Assembly (NCBI GenBank): GCA_025330725.1
Contig: JAIWND010000068.1
Coordinates: 1-64,000, forward strand
DNA: 64,000 bases
Direction: 5' to 3'
Source of the DNA: Chlamydoabsidia padenii
Lineage: Eukaryota > Mucoromycota > Mucoromycetes > Mucorales > Cunninghamellaceae
Part shown: piece after piece, positions 1 to 12,367 of the stretch
Position numbering within the stretch: the stretch's first letter is position 1
Layout of the letters: each line of letters begins with the position of its first letter
Position numbers and translations under genes: made by a program
Notes under the pieces: model-generated
Told to the model about the DNA's origin: nothing
Databases searched by the model: none
Seen by the model: only the letters and a program-made list of their open reading frames with translations

Positions 1-1492
1 TCTTCTCCAACTTGACATCTCCCGGGCTGACGACCTGCAATTATCAACTACAAACTGATGTTCGCCACTTTACTTAATCGTCAAACATAACACCTGCATC
101 TCACAACTTTTACAACACGGCGAACCTACTAACAACATACTGGGTGACAATGGAATCACGAATGTCTGATGAAAACATAAAGACGATTAGAACGAATGCT
201 ATTGATGGATGGACTCGGAAACATACTTGACAAAACGAATGCAGCAATTGCTTTGGCTTTTTATACACTTTGTATCCCTTACAATCAACAACCTTCTTCT
301 TGTGACAAATCTTTAAAGATTGACTTCAATGGTGGTGACTATAACTTTTGCCTACTGCAACAACAACACTTGGTGATCCTGCTTTGTGGGGATGTTCATG
401 GCAAGTTTGACAACCATGCATGGCGTAACTTGGGGTGAAAATCTTTATAATCAAAAAGATTGGCTGAGATTGACTTTATGTACTTGATTCTTTTGCTCAT
501 ATTGGTTTACCTTTTTTTTTTTTTTTTTTTTTTAATTTATAGGATCAGACAAGCTGGCTACAAAATGTCTGGACTGTATGTTGATGATGAACAACTCTCT
601 CTCTCTTTATTGACTGACTTTGGTTAATACAGATTGGGGACAAAGGACGACTTTCTTTGAATGGGTTGTATTAGGCTTTTGGTAAACTGGTATCACAAAG
701 ATGATGGAAATCGGCAGTTATATAAAAGATGAATCAGTGTGGCCTAAAAGACCCGCGAATATACGGATGATATTTGGACATTTTAGCATCTATCTATCCA
801 ACAAAAACAGCAACACTTACGCCAATACCAACACACCCCTCCTCCTCAACTTATCTCGATCATTACGAAAGTCACCGTTTGTGTTTTACATGTGGTTAGC
901 TTGATGTGGATGCGCTTCTCTTGATGGGGGCTGTTGATTAACAAAATGATTTGACAAGGTGACATTAATGGCGGGCAATGAACAACATAATCAACTCAAC
1001 ATATTTTTATTCAATAGGTGGTTAACAACAGGAATGACTCTCTCTTTTTAATATTGGTTGGATTGAAGGACAAACAAAGTGGTCTCTGGTTTTATCACTT
1101 CCCATAGTTTAGTCCCCTTTTTACCACACACACTCCCCATAGTATAGCAATGATAGATATTTTAAATAATTTAAAATAAACGACTACATACTATTGTAAA
1201 ACATAAAGGTGTATATATTGACGGGATAGGTAAATTTGGGTTTTACGTACATCTCATTTGATGTACAGGCAAAAGTGCATGTTTCAAGAGGAAGGGATAA
1301 GGTTATTTGACTTTTTCATCCAACGGATAAGAGTACCTCTCATAGAGAGCGCCTGCATAAATGAATGAAAACTGAGTAGCGAAATGAAAACTCCGCTCAC
1401 AAATCCCCTTTTTTGTTTTTGTTAAAAAATTTGAGGCGCCGTGAACATCTCTTTCACTTTTACTTTTTTTCTTTTACAAATACATACTTAAT
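1..1492. other. Region without a supported gene; HIR1 upstream DNA at its right end
   Basis: No reading frame here is long or conserved enough to call. The longest open stretches (about 196-438 and 701-904, plus strand) are short and resemble nothing I recognise. Some frames could be eroded exons, but stops interrupt every combination I tried. A poly(T) tract lies near 511-533. Close to the HIR1 start, at about 1430-1441, there is TTTGAGGCGCC, a weak relative of the promoter box described in the findings. Confidence 0.5.
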
Positions 1493-4400
1493 ATGATTAT
1501 TTATAAACCAAGTTGGGTATGTCACGAAGGCAAGTTACAATAATATTCCTATTGGTCCTTTACTAAACTAATCCATCTTTTTTTTTTTTTTTTTGTTATC
1601 TGATTTGCATCATAGACACGGCGATAACCGGCAAAAAACAGTGCATCTACTCTATTGATGTCCATCCCAATGGAGGGCGCTTAGCTACTGGCAGCTTAGG
1701 TACACCAACTCCTTCCATTCAACGAGTAAGCTCGCTATAATTATAATTTCTTTACTAATCCGATCCTACTCACTCAATCTTAGATACTACGGTGAAGATT
1801 TGGAATACGGATCCGATATACAATGAAAAACTTGAAACTGATTCCAACTGTCAAAAGTTATTATGTACACTATCATTACATTCTGGTAAGTTGGATTGGT
1901 GATGTTGTGTAATAACGGTCCTGACAGTATAATTATCTTGATTAGGTGCTGTCCTTTGTGTCCGTTGGTCAAAAGATGGTCGATACCTTGCGTCAGGTTC
2001 GGAAAAGGATAATATGATTATAATATGGGAACTGGATTGGTAATAATAGATCTATTGGTTTCTTTTTATGAAATAATGACTTTTAGTTTAAACTAATGCC
2101 TTTTTTCATAGTAATAACACTGGTGATAATCATGAATCATGGCGAGCAGTCAAACACCTCCGTGATCATAATTCTGATGTTTTGGATCTGGTCTGGTCAA
2201 ATGATAATCGTTATTTGGCTTCATGTAGTATGGATGGGTTTATTATTATATGGGATGCACAAACATTCGGTAAGATGATTGAACGGAGGGGTGTGGGCCT
2301 AGATTACTCACCAAGTTCCTGTCGATCGATATAGAACAAGTACACAAAATTAATCAACAGGGTGGTTTTGTCAAAGGTGTAACATGGGATCCAGTGGGTA
2401 ATTACTTGGCGTCACAGGTACGTATACAATACAAAAAAGAAGGATTAATGATCAAAATAAAGTACTAACTTTTATATATATATATATATATATATATCTA
2501 GTCGAACGATAAAATGGTCAAGATTTGGCGAACATCTGATTGGAAAGAAGAGGCTCGAGTAGAGGGACTATTCCATAATGTAGCAGATAACACCTTCTTC
2601 CGACGCCTTAGTTGGTCTCCTGAAGGTACTTTTGTTGTGGCTGCCAATGCTACCAATGCTAATCAATGCGTAGCTGCTCTTATCGGTCGGGACCAATGGG
2701 ATTCACATACTTCTTTGGTTGGTCATGCTTTCCCCGTGGAAGTGGCTGTAAGTAGTTGAAAGACAATATACTTGTATTGTTTATAATCATTAACGGGGGT
2801 GGGTTTTTTTTATAGTTATTCAACCCCAAACTATTTTATATATCTGATACTGAAAACAACAGCAACGACATGGATATTGATGATACAGGGACGGATAACA
2901 ACAACAAAGGTGCTTGGGTGAGCGTGTGCGCGTTGGGTGGACAAGACCGTGGGATATCGATTTGGATGACAAAGCGCACTAGACCATTATGTGTTTTTCA
3001 AAACATATTTGAAAATAATGTCTATGATCTGGCTTGGTAAAGTATAAAATATACTCATGCATTTATCAAGACTAAAAGATTTATCTTTTTGTATCTAGGA
3101 CTCCTGATGGTCAAACTCTCTTTGCGTGTTCTCAAGATGGGACAATAGCATGCTTACAGCTACAAGAAGAATTGATGATACCATCTTCCAATGAAGAAAT
3201 CGTAAGTATACAAATAAGTCCCCCTCCACCTCCCGTTTTGATAATAATATCCCTTTTTTTGGTTTTGTGGGGACTATTAGTTGAAATCACTGGAACAATA
3301 TGGTTATAGACAAGACAAAAAGCAACTACCCTCTTGGCTGGATCTAGAAGGGGCAAGCAACACATCAACAGAACCACAAACATCACAGCGTATCGCCGAT
3401 CTCATGGGTGGTGGCAATGGAATATCAGATCATACCAACGACATATCAAATCATATGGAACTCGATAATGATGGCACAGCTGCTCAACTCAAAACTACCA
3501 CCAACGACAAACAAACACATGAATTCACCTCAGTATCAGCATCAGCGCCGTCATTATCATCATTGTCGAATATCGCTTCTACTATCACCGAGCAAAAAGT
3601 AACCATAGCAAAGAACGGTAAGCGGAGAATACAGCCGATCTCTGTTAGTCGTCACTCATCACCACATGTGCAGGTAATTTATACAATACCAGTACTAAAT
3701 TGCATCCACTCACTTTTCATGACACTACCTGTAGAACAACCCACCTCAAGTATCTTCACCAACACCATCTCAGCAACCTTTGGTCACAAATTCATCACAG
3801 GAAACTTCAGGTTATGATTTACCATGTATGGATACACAAGATCATCGAAACGGAAACAAACGGAAAAAAGCCGACGATATATCAGCTCAGTCAGTTAGAT
3901 TGAAACCGACTTGGGTTGATGCTGGCATTGTCCCTCCTTTGTTACGCCAAAGTCAGGTGAGACTCGGATTGCCAAAGGTGAAATCGGTCATGGTGAATCA
4001 CTTGTCTGCTGCCGACAGTATTTCAATGGAATGTCACAATGGGTCTGGGAAACAAGGTAAATTATATAAGCAAGTAAAGGCAATTCTTACTATATTACTT
4101 ACTCATTGATTATTATTATCATTATTATTATTTTTTAAAAAAAAAAGGCTTGGAATGCACAAAACTACTTCTTCGTCAACATGGAAATATATTATGGACC
4201 GACTATCTTACAAGTGCTATCTTGGTGATGACTGGTAATCGAATATTCTCTGCTATAGGATGTGAAGATGGAAGTATTCTGATATACTCACCTGCTGGTC
4301 GAAGGTAACCTCCCCCCCCCTTTCCCAACTAACTGCAACTTGCAAACTAAAAACACTTGAATTTACTCTATATAGAATACTACCTCCTATTGTGCTTGAT

Positions 4401-5239
4401 AGTACGCCAGTGATGATGACTTCTAATGATCAGTGGCTATTATGTTTGACGGCAACTGGACTTTTATATACGTGGTAAGTAACATACACAAAAAAAAAAA
4501 AGGTGGGGGAGGGAGGATACCTGGGCACTGATTCGCTTTTCATTATAGGGATATCATCCATCAGAAATGCCAATTGTCAGCAGTATCTATATCACCCTTG
4601 TTGCGTGTAGCTCAAGTGACGGACGAACTTCAACCAGCACCAAGTCTCAAGGATGTACGAATTCAAAAGAATGGCACCCCTTTTGTGATCACCAACTACC
4701 ACCAAGCATTCTCTTACGACACTAGTATGAATTCTTGGCTACGAATCAGTGATGCTTGGTTTATCATTTCTGAATTCTGGGGATCATCCACACAACAACA
4801 ACACCCACTTGGTTGGCTTTCTACGGCATTGAAAATGACTGGGGACTCTACTAATGATAGTATTTTGGCCTTGGCAAGAATGGATCCTGAAGTGTCAAGT
4901 ACGGTCACCATCAGTCATATCGAGGTAATATGAAATAAGCGACTGTGGGAAGCAAACTTTTACTAACATTATCACAAAAGAACCAATTGGCTGCTGCACT
5001 GGTACTGGAATCCACGACTGAATACAAGGAATGGATGATCTATTATGCAAGACGGTTATCAAAAGAAAATGCCCAATCAAAGGTGGAGGAGCTATGTCGA
5101 TGGCTCATGGGACCACCATACATGTAAGTTGCCATACAAAGAAACACACACACACACAAAGACTAAATTCAATTTATGATGTAATACATCTAGGCCGATG
5201 GAAAATGATAAATGGGAACCTACCATACTGGTAAGTTGG

Positions 5240-5273
<34 letters not shown>

Positions 5274-5513
5274 TAATTAGCGATATATGTATATGATTGG
5301 TTGTTGTACTCACTCACGTTCTTTTATTTTATTTTTTCTTAGAACTCCATACCCAAGCACGAATTATTGAAAGAACTCCTTCCTATATTAGGTAGGTGAT
5401 TTGCCATGTTTCATTCATATAATGATCCACCATCACTAATCATTTTCTATTTAGCACAAAATCGGCAACTACAAAGGATTACGACTGAATACCAATCAAT
5501 GCTCTTAACATAA
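1493..5513 (+). CDS. HIR1: HIR1/HIRA histone chaperone subunit (WD40)
   Basis: Subunit of the HIR complex, which deposits histones H3-H4 independently of replication and represses histone genes in the nucleus. An N-terminal WD40 propeller is read across several exons: SIDVHPNGGRLATGS near 1645, DTTVKIWNT near 1784, RYLASGSEKDNMIIIWEL near 1981, and later blades to about 3200. A HIRA B-type motif (KNGKRRIQPISVS, near 3613) follows; in known HIRA proteins this segment binds ASF1. The HIRA C-terminal region follows (ISDAWFIISEFWGS near 4747) and ends with KELLPILAQNRQLQRITTEY, as expected of the family. I chose the ATG at 1493 because it gives MIIYKPSWVCHE, matching the KPSWV start of HIRA proteins. 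That exon joins the next in frame only through a GC-AG intron (1530-1615). About 12 introns are present; one holds an AT microsatellite (about 2474-2497). AATAAA lies near 5542. Confidence 0.9.
1530..1615 (+). other. Probable GC-AG intron 1 of HIR1
   Basis: The junction is GAAG|GCAAGT, the classic context of a GC donor, and the intron ends in CATAG. Using GC at 1530 leaves one base (G) that completes a GAC codon with exon 2 and restores the WD40 frame. The nearest GT donor, at 1534, gives the wrong phase. A long poly(T) tract precedes the acceptor. Confidence 0.7.
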
Positions 5514-5751
5514 ACATTTAACGTAATATACAAACTTGATCAATAAACATAACCTTTTTATTATAAAATGATGACCACATGATTTGGAGTGTTTGATGTG
5601 TAGAAAGGCTCGGGTGGCCGGGTTTTAAAATATCAGGGCGAAAAGTCCAGAGACGGGGAACAAAAATATAAAAAATGGAACTATCTTTTTTCCCCTCTTT
5701 TTCTTTTGCCCTTCTTTTTCTTATTGTTTTTACCTTATCTATACACACATT

Positions 5752-7282
5752 ATGGGTCAACAAGCTAGCAAGCAGCTTTTACCACTCACCTTTGGTTATG
5801 TTAATGACAATGACACTCCACCTCCACTTCCTCCAAAAGATATCAAGTCCATATTACAAGATTATGTATCACGTCACCCTCAACTATACAAACTGGAACT
5901 GACTTGTCAATGTACCTTGGCACCTACTAATGAAGAATGGATTGTCTCTACTCAACAACAAGAATGTCGTACTTGCCGACAAAACAAACGCATGTCTTTT
6001 GTCCGTCGCCATATCGCCAAAGATCTTGAATATATTGATGAAACCTATTATTCTGGGTCCAATTTGATAACTCCAACAGCAACAACTACAACAGAAATGG
6101 ATGATGATTTAATTAATGAAAACTGGGCCAAGATGACTGTGGGTGAAGCAACCCTACAAATTATTGAAGGCAATGGATTCACTTCTTTTGGCACCAAGAC
6201 GTCTTTTATGTTGGACTTGGCGGATCGATCATTGGTCAAACTCAGTGCTGGCATTGGTTACCTTGGCAATCTGACCAAACTCAATCTGTAAGTGTTTAGG
6301 GTTATATTATTGGCCATATTACTGACAATTTATCACAAATAGATCAAATAATCAGTTATCTTCACTTCCAACATCCATTGGCTATCTTCAAAACCTATCT
6401 GTATTCAATGCATCCAACAATAAAATCGACTCTATACCAGACACGATCATCTACTTGACCAAATTGAAAGCCATCAACATCAGTCATAACAAGATTACTC
6501 AATTACCAAACATGCCTCTGGGCTTGGTGATCATCATTGCCAACAATAATCGAATCCGACAGATACCAAAGGAATTGGCCAAACTACAACAATTGGTGAC
6601 CCTGAACATCAGCCACAACCCGATCCGCCACCTTCCTGCCCAACTAGTCACCATCAACTCGCTCCGAAAACTCGAAACCGATGGATGCGACTTTTGTACC
6701 GAATTTATCACCGATTTACCACACAATCCACCTTCATTGTTTGAACAATGTGCTCGAACCATCGTACGGCGTCAACTGGATGTGGGCTCACTTTCGGATC
6801 CTATCCGGGCTTATCTCTCCACCCACCAATCGTGCTCTTATTGTCATGGTCCGTATTTCGAATCATTTGTCACTCGGGGTCGGTTTATTCGAAGGGATCA
6901 ACAATCGATTGCTTTGGAATATACGCTTTGTTGTGCACATTGGAGGGATGAACAGGATAGATTACTCCACTTGTTTTCTACTAGGGATACTGATGAATTG
7001 TCGGCAACAACACGTGTATCTGTCTCTTATAGTCAATCGCCGACACTGCCTCCTTTACCAAGTGTGGATTCATGCTCTTCTTCAGCCTCAATCAAGCGCA
7101 CCAAGTCATCCATCACCAGTCGATTCACTCGCTTTGTATCATCAACATGTACCGATGTCTCTCGATCATCAACAGTAGGAAATAGTATGTTTGATGAAGC
7201 ATTGTCTTTACATCAAAAGTCTGATGATCTATCAACCTTGTCACCTTCTGAAACCAACAATATCACCGTTCAAGCCGGATGA
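5752..7282 (+). CDS. Leucine-rich-repeat protein with predicted N-myristoylation and a Cys-rich C-terminal module
   Basis: 491 residues from two exons (5752-6287 and 6343-7282, GT-AG intron). The start MGQQASKQ fits an N-myristoylation signal (Gly2, Ser6), so membrane attachment is likely. A CTCQC-like cysteine patch near residues 55-80 is followed by about six leucine-rich repeats around residues 150-300 (e.g. LSSLPTSIGYLQNLSVFNAS, INISHNKITQLP, LNISHNPIRHLP). After the repeats comes a module with SYCHGPYFESF and ...LCCAHWRDEQDRLL, whose cysteine spacing recalls the tail of LRRC58-type proteins. The C-terminus is Ser/Thr-rich and probably disordered. Function is unknown; a signalling scaffold is only a guess. 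The promoter holds CGGGTTTTAAAA near 5619, a variant of the recurrent box. An AATAAA signal lies near 7410. Confidence 0.85.
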
Positions 7283-7984
7283 CTCTCTCTCGGCAAACAC
7301 CCCTAAATATAACTCTAGCATAGTCTCTTTTTTATTCTATATATATACTCGTTAGCATAGTTTTTTTAGTTGGTTTATGTATTGTATTATACTTCTTGTC
7401 TATTATCAATAAAGTATTGTGTATTTATATGTCTCTTTGTCTCCTCATCCCATTTGCCGGGTTATTCAAATACCGACATTATGCAAAGGCTCTTTCCTTA
7501 AATGGATCTCATCCCCCTTTTACCATCTTCAATCAAAACAGTCTTCACTTGATATCGATATGATATGTAACTAGTTGATGGGACATGTATGTAGTATTAA
7601 AAAAAAAATTGGATGATATCATTCCTTTGATATTATGTATCGGGTACGTACAATTATGACACGAACCAACTAGGTTGACACAATAGAAATCTGATTAGAC
7701 AAAACATGTGTTAACTGAATGTATGCACCAGTAAAAGTGAAAATGATTCGTACCTTAAATAAGATGTATGGTATAAACATCCTCTCCAACTTTTTTCTTT
7801 TTTTGGAATCGGGGGCTTTGAAAAGTCGAGCCTAGACAACAGTGTACCAATAGCTTTTGCAGCCTGGGGCAAAAGAACACATTGCATAAACTTCATTTTT
7901 CTCCATCTGGACATGATAGTGCAATTTATGCGCTGCTATACCTATTTCATCTTGGACCAATTCTTCGGAATTGGAATTGTCACA

Positions 7985-8016
<32 letters not shown>

Positions 8017-8597
8017 GACAATGGGCAGAAAATAAAAAAGGATGATGCAGGAGTTTGTACTTGTCATCTTGATCGTTTTTCTTCTTATTCATATGAATCT
8101 CAGTATTTTCATCTCCGCTAGCTGAAACGGGACATATCCCATCAGCGTTTTCACTTTCTTTCTTTCCCTCGTGCCTGAAAACAGAAATAAAATCAAGTTT
8201 GGGTTTAGATGAAACGAAGCGAATAGATGGATGCTTTTGGTGGAAAGAAAAAAAAAGGGTGAGCGAAAAAAGGGAAAAAAAAAAAGAACAGGCCCTTTTT
8301 TTGTGTTACACACATTTCGTAAGCCTTTGATGAGAAAAACCTTCCTCTGGACAAACGCAATGGCACTGGATCATGGTCCAGTAAATCTTTTTATATCTCA
8401 AGATTGTAGTTACTTCAAAAGCATTTGAAACAAGATTTGTGATCATGGGTGAATACAGTTATACGTAATTTTGGTGGATGGGTTTCTTTTTTTGGAAGAA
8501 CTGGAAATCGGGGATTTAAAATGTCCATTTTTTCTTTCTAACCGAATCTTTTTTTTTTTCTTCTTCTTTTTCTTCTTCCTTTCTTCAATGCATCAAT
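7283..8597. other. Intergenic DNA with poly(T) tracts, no supported gene
   Basis: This holds the 3' flank of the leucine-rich-repeat gene (AATAAA near 7410), a poly(T) tract at about 7987-8016, short A/T-rich runs near 8250-8300, and the promoter of the next gene. CGGGGATTTAAA at about 8510-8521 is a one-mismatch relative of the recurrent box, some 80 bases before the ATG at 8598. Short open frames on both strands look like chance. Confidence 0.5.
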
Positions 8598-9809
8598 ATG
8601 AATCCATCTACTCCTCTCAATCCTTACCAACATTATCGAAAAAAATCACCTGTTACATATGAAGAGTATGTTGATCCCTACCGCCGGAACAAACATACAC
8701 CCAGTAAGTACTAACAAACGCCCATTCTGCCTTACACTATACTCATTCCTTTCATTTTTGGTCTAGCTGGATCAAGTGCATCAGAACAAGATGTCCTTCA
8801 TTCAAGAACAGGATCTGATAGTAGTACAAGTCGACTTGCTACTAATGGAGCACCTCAAAGTCAGTTTGATCCCTCCTCCGATCCATATGCCATGTCAAGA
8901 TTATCCTCACACTTTATAACCGACCATAACACAACCAATACCGACATTAATTCGATACCCAGACTCGATGATTCAAACCAACGAGTCAATTCATATTTAC
9001 CATACTCACACCATGATCGGGTCCCTACACAAACAATTACACCTATTTATGTCGAAGAGGAACAACACACATTACAAGGATTAGGGTCTATGCTTCAAGA
9101 TAACTTTACAATGGATATGGATAATGAAAGGCGGAACAATAAACTAGGCGAAAAGTCGACAATGGCTGGTGGTGATGATGATTTCTTACAACAACAACAA
9201 CTACACGGCCAACATAAATCAAGGCACCATTCAACAAGTCAATGGTTACGACAACGGTGGTACAGACTACCAAGATGGATATGGTTGGTATTAATCCTCC
9301 TCTTCATCATGACGTTTGTCCTCCTGATGTATTTCTTGATCCCTCGTATGCCGACCGTCAAATTAACAGATACCGAAACCAATCAATATCCAATGTGGTC
9401 CAATGACAGATCAAGCATGTCCGCTGAATGGAATGTCAGCATCACTTTGGATAACTCTATGAATTGGATACCGACGTTTTTACAAAAACTCAATGTCGTG
9501 GTGGAAGATTATGATACCAAGGCTCAAGTAGGTTATGGACTATATGATGACTCTCAATGGCTTGCTCCACATGACTATGTTATCACCATGCCAGTCCATA
9601 TAGCATACTCTGGTACCAATGCATCCGATGATACTCTGTTGGATCTCTCTACTATTTGTGGTCTTGAACGTCAATCTGTTGGTCCTACTTCGCTGCTTCA
9701 ATCAGAACTCTTCAACATCACCTTTCAAATCGATCTCTCGGTGCGTGGGGTGCCTTGGTTTGGTCATACTACTATCATACCAAAACATGGTATTCAATGC
9801 CCTAGTTAG
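8598..9809 (+). CDS. Single-pass membrane protein with LEA_2/WHy-like extracytosolic domain
   Basis: 382 residues from two exons (8598-8703 and 8767-9809). The first exon reads MNPSTPLNPYQHYRKKSP and splices in frame. The N-terminal ~220 residues are polar and low-complexity, hence probably cytosolic and disordered. One strong transmembrane helix follows (WIWLVLILLFIMTFVLLMYF, about 9270-9345), with basic residues just before it, giving a type II orientation. The last ~150 residues (NVSITLDNSMNWIPTFLQKL onwards) have the alternating beta pattern and NP/NW start typical of LEA_2/WHy domains in fungal vacuolar and plasma-membrane proteins. That assignment rests on pattern, not on a search. Several NxS/T sites occur in this part. 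The exact function is not known to me. Confidence 0.85.
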
Positions 9810-9982
9810 TTAGACTTGTCATCTGTAATATTTATACCATCTTTTTTTTATTTTATTTTTTTTATTTTAATAAAAATCATCGCATCCTTGATATTTAAAT
9901 CCTTTTGAAATCCAGCCCATAAAAAAAAAGCTGGTCGACTTTTTTTATTTCCTTCTTTCCTTTCCTTCTTCACTTTTTTTTA

Positions 9983-11089
9983 ATGTCAAAAACACTGGCT
10001 ACACGATCAAGGAAAATGTTCACTGAACTTCCTCAGTGGAAGGTGTTATCTCGACCTGCTGATCAACGCTCTGAAGTCACTGTCTATGTAAAAGGTTTTT
10101 GTTTTTGGGGAACAAGAAGATACGAACATGACATTTTAACTTTGTACTTTTTATATTGTAGGTTTCCTTGCAGAAGGTGATTCTCCCGAAAACTTTGATG
10201 ACTGGTTACATTCTCATCGTTTACTTGTCCTCAGTCCAAAACATCGTTGGGGCTCAGCAGCACTAGGGTAAGCTTCCATTCTCTCTTTCTCTCCCTCTCC
10301 GTCACACTCACTCACATCTCTTTCATAGATACTCATGGCCCTCTGGTACGTCTTTACATCACATTCCTGTCCCACTCGCCAGTCTCAGCTCCGCGGCTTA
10401 TCTAATTGGACGAAACTATCAACAACTTAAACACTTTCGGATTCCTTCTCCGCTCTCTATTATGGGTGCAGTGGCGCTCGATGTGGGATTACATATTGGA
10501 CGACTAGCCTATCAATATAATGTGGCAACCAAGGAAAGTGAAGAACGAGCAGAAATGTTGGCTTGGCGATTATTGGAACTACGAAGGAAATATGATCATT
10601 TGCGTGTGGTGGGACATTCACTTGGTTGTCGACATATAGTAGAAGCATGTGGATTGATGCAACCGAACGAAAGGTAAGAAAGGAAAGGATATATACGGAA
10701 GGAATGATCTAACCCTATCCTCTTCTTTTATTATTACTATTAGACCTAATTCGATTCATTTGTGTGCACCAGCATTGATTAAAGAAGATATATGGCCATG
10801 GGTCGAAAAAGGGACAGATGGATTAGGACAAGAACAAACGGTGGTGTATTATTCACATAAAGATCTTACTCTGGGTGTTTTATTACGGACATTACTGGGT
10901 GGGACTCGGCCAGTAGGTGAAATTGGATTACCTGGTTCTGGTTTGGATCCTTCAGTTACTATGGTGGATGCTAGTCGATCACTTGGTGGATATTATATTG
11001 GTGCTCATACTGATTATGCTGATAAATTCCATTACTTTTGTTACCCATCATCCCCGTCACCATCATTGTCACCCCCTTTAGATCAATAG
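9983..11089 (+). CDS. Alpha/beta hydrolase, DUF726/TMCO4-like
   Basis: 302 residues from four exons (9983-10094, 10162-10267, 10329-10673, 10744-11089), all GT-AG and in frame. The nucleophile elbow VGHSLGCRHIVEA (GxSxG, near 10612) marks a serine hydrolase fold. A helical segment before it (SIMGAVALDVGLHIGRLAY) and LCAPALIKEDIWPWV after it fit the DUF726-type arrangement. A possible acid (in DASRSLGGYY) and a histidine (HTDYADKFHY) could complete a triad, but I cannot assign them with certainty. Substrate is unknown. The C-terminus ends in a Ser/Pro tail. No signal peptide is evident. Confidence 0.8.
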
Positions 11090-11370
11090 ACTGCCTAAAC
11101 CTACATACCTATACTTTTTGCCTTCCCCTTCTTAACAAATAAACTACTGATGACTACATCATATTTAAATTCATAAACTATGTGCTTTTTATTAGCGTTA
11201 CAATAAACTATTGATGATACCTATAATAATGAAAAAAACTACATACAAACTAAAACTATATTCTATAATACATTGATGTCAGAAGGGTGAATCCAAGGAT
11301 CCGGATTCCCTCCGTCTGTTACACAAAGATCCCCACTTGCTATCTGACTTTATATTTACCATTACCAGTT

Positions 11371-11420
<50 letters not shown>

Positions 11421-11538
11421 CAAGATCACATATAAAACAAGTCAAGTTTGATAGGTTTATTTTTATTAATATCATTAAGATGGTAAAGAGCTATACTAAA
11501 GCAAAAACATCCCATAGATCCAGCCACCTCCAAGAAGA
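11090..11538. other. Convergent 3' flanks with a 44-base poly(T) tract
   Basis: AATAAA-like signals of the hydrolase gene lie near 11138 and 11200. The uninterrupted poly(T) run at about 11373-11416 sits just beyond the 3' end of the minus-strand eEF1A-like gene, so it reads as poly(A) on that gene's strand. That gene has introns, so this is probably not a retroposition tail. Confidence 0.5.
11373..11416 (-). repeat. 44-base poly(T) tract
   Basis: Pure T run between the hydrolase and eEF1A-like 3' ends. Confidence 0.85.
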
Positions 11539-12367
11539 TTACCCCAAAGTATCAAATGCATCAATAAGAGTTATGCCTGATTTATCACCCAGTGTCCAAC
11601 CTTTGTACCATGGCATTTTGCTTGCTGTTGTTGAAGATTCTATCAAGTTATCACCAGTAAAGCCAGAATAAGGGATGCACAAGATATTTTCAGCCTTGAA
11701 GCCTATTTTGGTGAGATAGGATATTGCTTCGCGGGATATCTCATTAAATCTTTCTTCACTAAAATTGCAGGCATCCATTTTGTTTACACCCACTATTACA
11801 TCTTTAATACCAAGAGTAAAGGCAAGTAGAGCGTGTTCACGAGTTTGACCCTCCTTGGAGAAGGCACCCTATCAAGAAGGACACAAAGATTAGTAAAAAG
11901 ATCATTAGTTTTCTTTTCCATCCACTTACCTCGAATCCTCCCACGTCTGCAGGCACTATAAGTGCAGCAACATCAGCTGACGAGGTACCGGTCATCATGT
12001 CTTTGATAAAATTTCTCTGACTTGAGGCGTCCATTATAGTCACATTGTTCTTGGGAAGGTTGAGATCAAAAGAAGGAAGGGTGAGTTTAGCATTGGTGTC
12101 TTCCAACTGGATAATGTTGTAAAACTGAGCGTACTTGGAGGATCCTTCATCGGTGGATTCCTTTTCAAACGTGTCGATCACCTTTTGGTCCACTTTTCCC
12201 AATTCGTAAGCCAAACGACCAAGAGTGGTGGAACGGCCCTATCGAATATAAAGTATTAGAGAAAAAGAATGCATAGAATCCATCTCTTTTTTTTTTTTTT
12301 TTTTTTGACTTACAGAGTTGACTGTACCAATTACAACGAGATTGAAGTTTCGCTTTTCACCAGACAT
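11539..12367 (-). CDS. Truncated, degenerate eEF1A-like protein (GTPase domain only)
   Basis: 230 residues from three exons (12314-12367, 11930-12238, 11539-11868), lengths 54, 309 and 330, all in frame with GTAAGT-type donors. The start [18 protein letters not shown] parallels eEF1A, and whole stretches are eEF1A-like: [23 protein letters not shown] (G4), FNEI..., MPWYKGW. The key GTPase motifs are altered. The P-loop is GTVNSGRST, with Arg in place of the invariant Lys. The switch-I GITID segment is absent. The G3 motif DAPGH reads DASSQ, losing the DxxG glycine and the catalytic His. The frame stops at [10 protein letters not shown], where eEF1A would enter domain II, so the tRNA-binding domains II and III are missing. 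It cannot be a working elongation factor. An exact CGGGATTTGAA box lies 150 bases upstream, so it may be transcribed. Alternatives: a young pseudogene with an intact frame, or a repurposed regulator. Confidence 0.85.

Noticed and set aside
196..904. Short open frames near the left edge as a gene
   Set aside because: No conserved motif, inconsistent frames and stops in every joined reading.
8231..8662. Short Lys- or Phe-rich frames before the LEA_2-like gene
   Set aside because: They consist of translated homopolymer and pyrimidine tracts.
11373..12367. eEF1A-like copy as a processed retrocopy with poly(A) tail
   Set aside because: It keeps introns with proper splice sites; long A/T tracts are common across the window.
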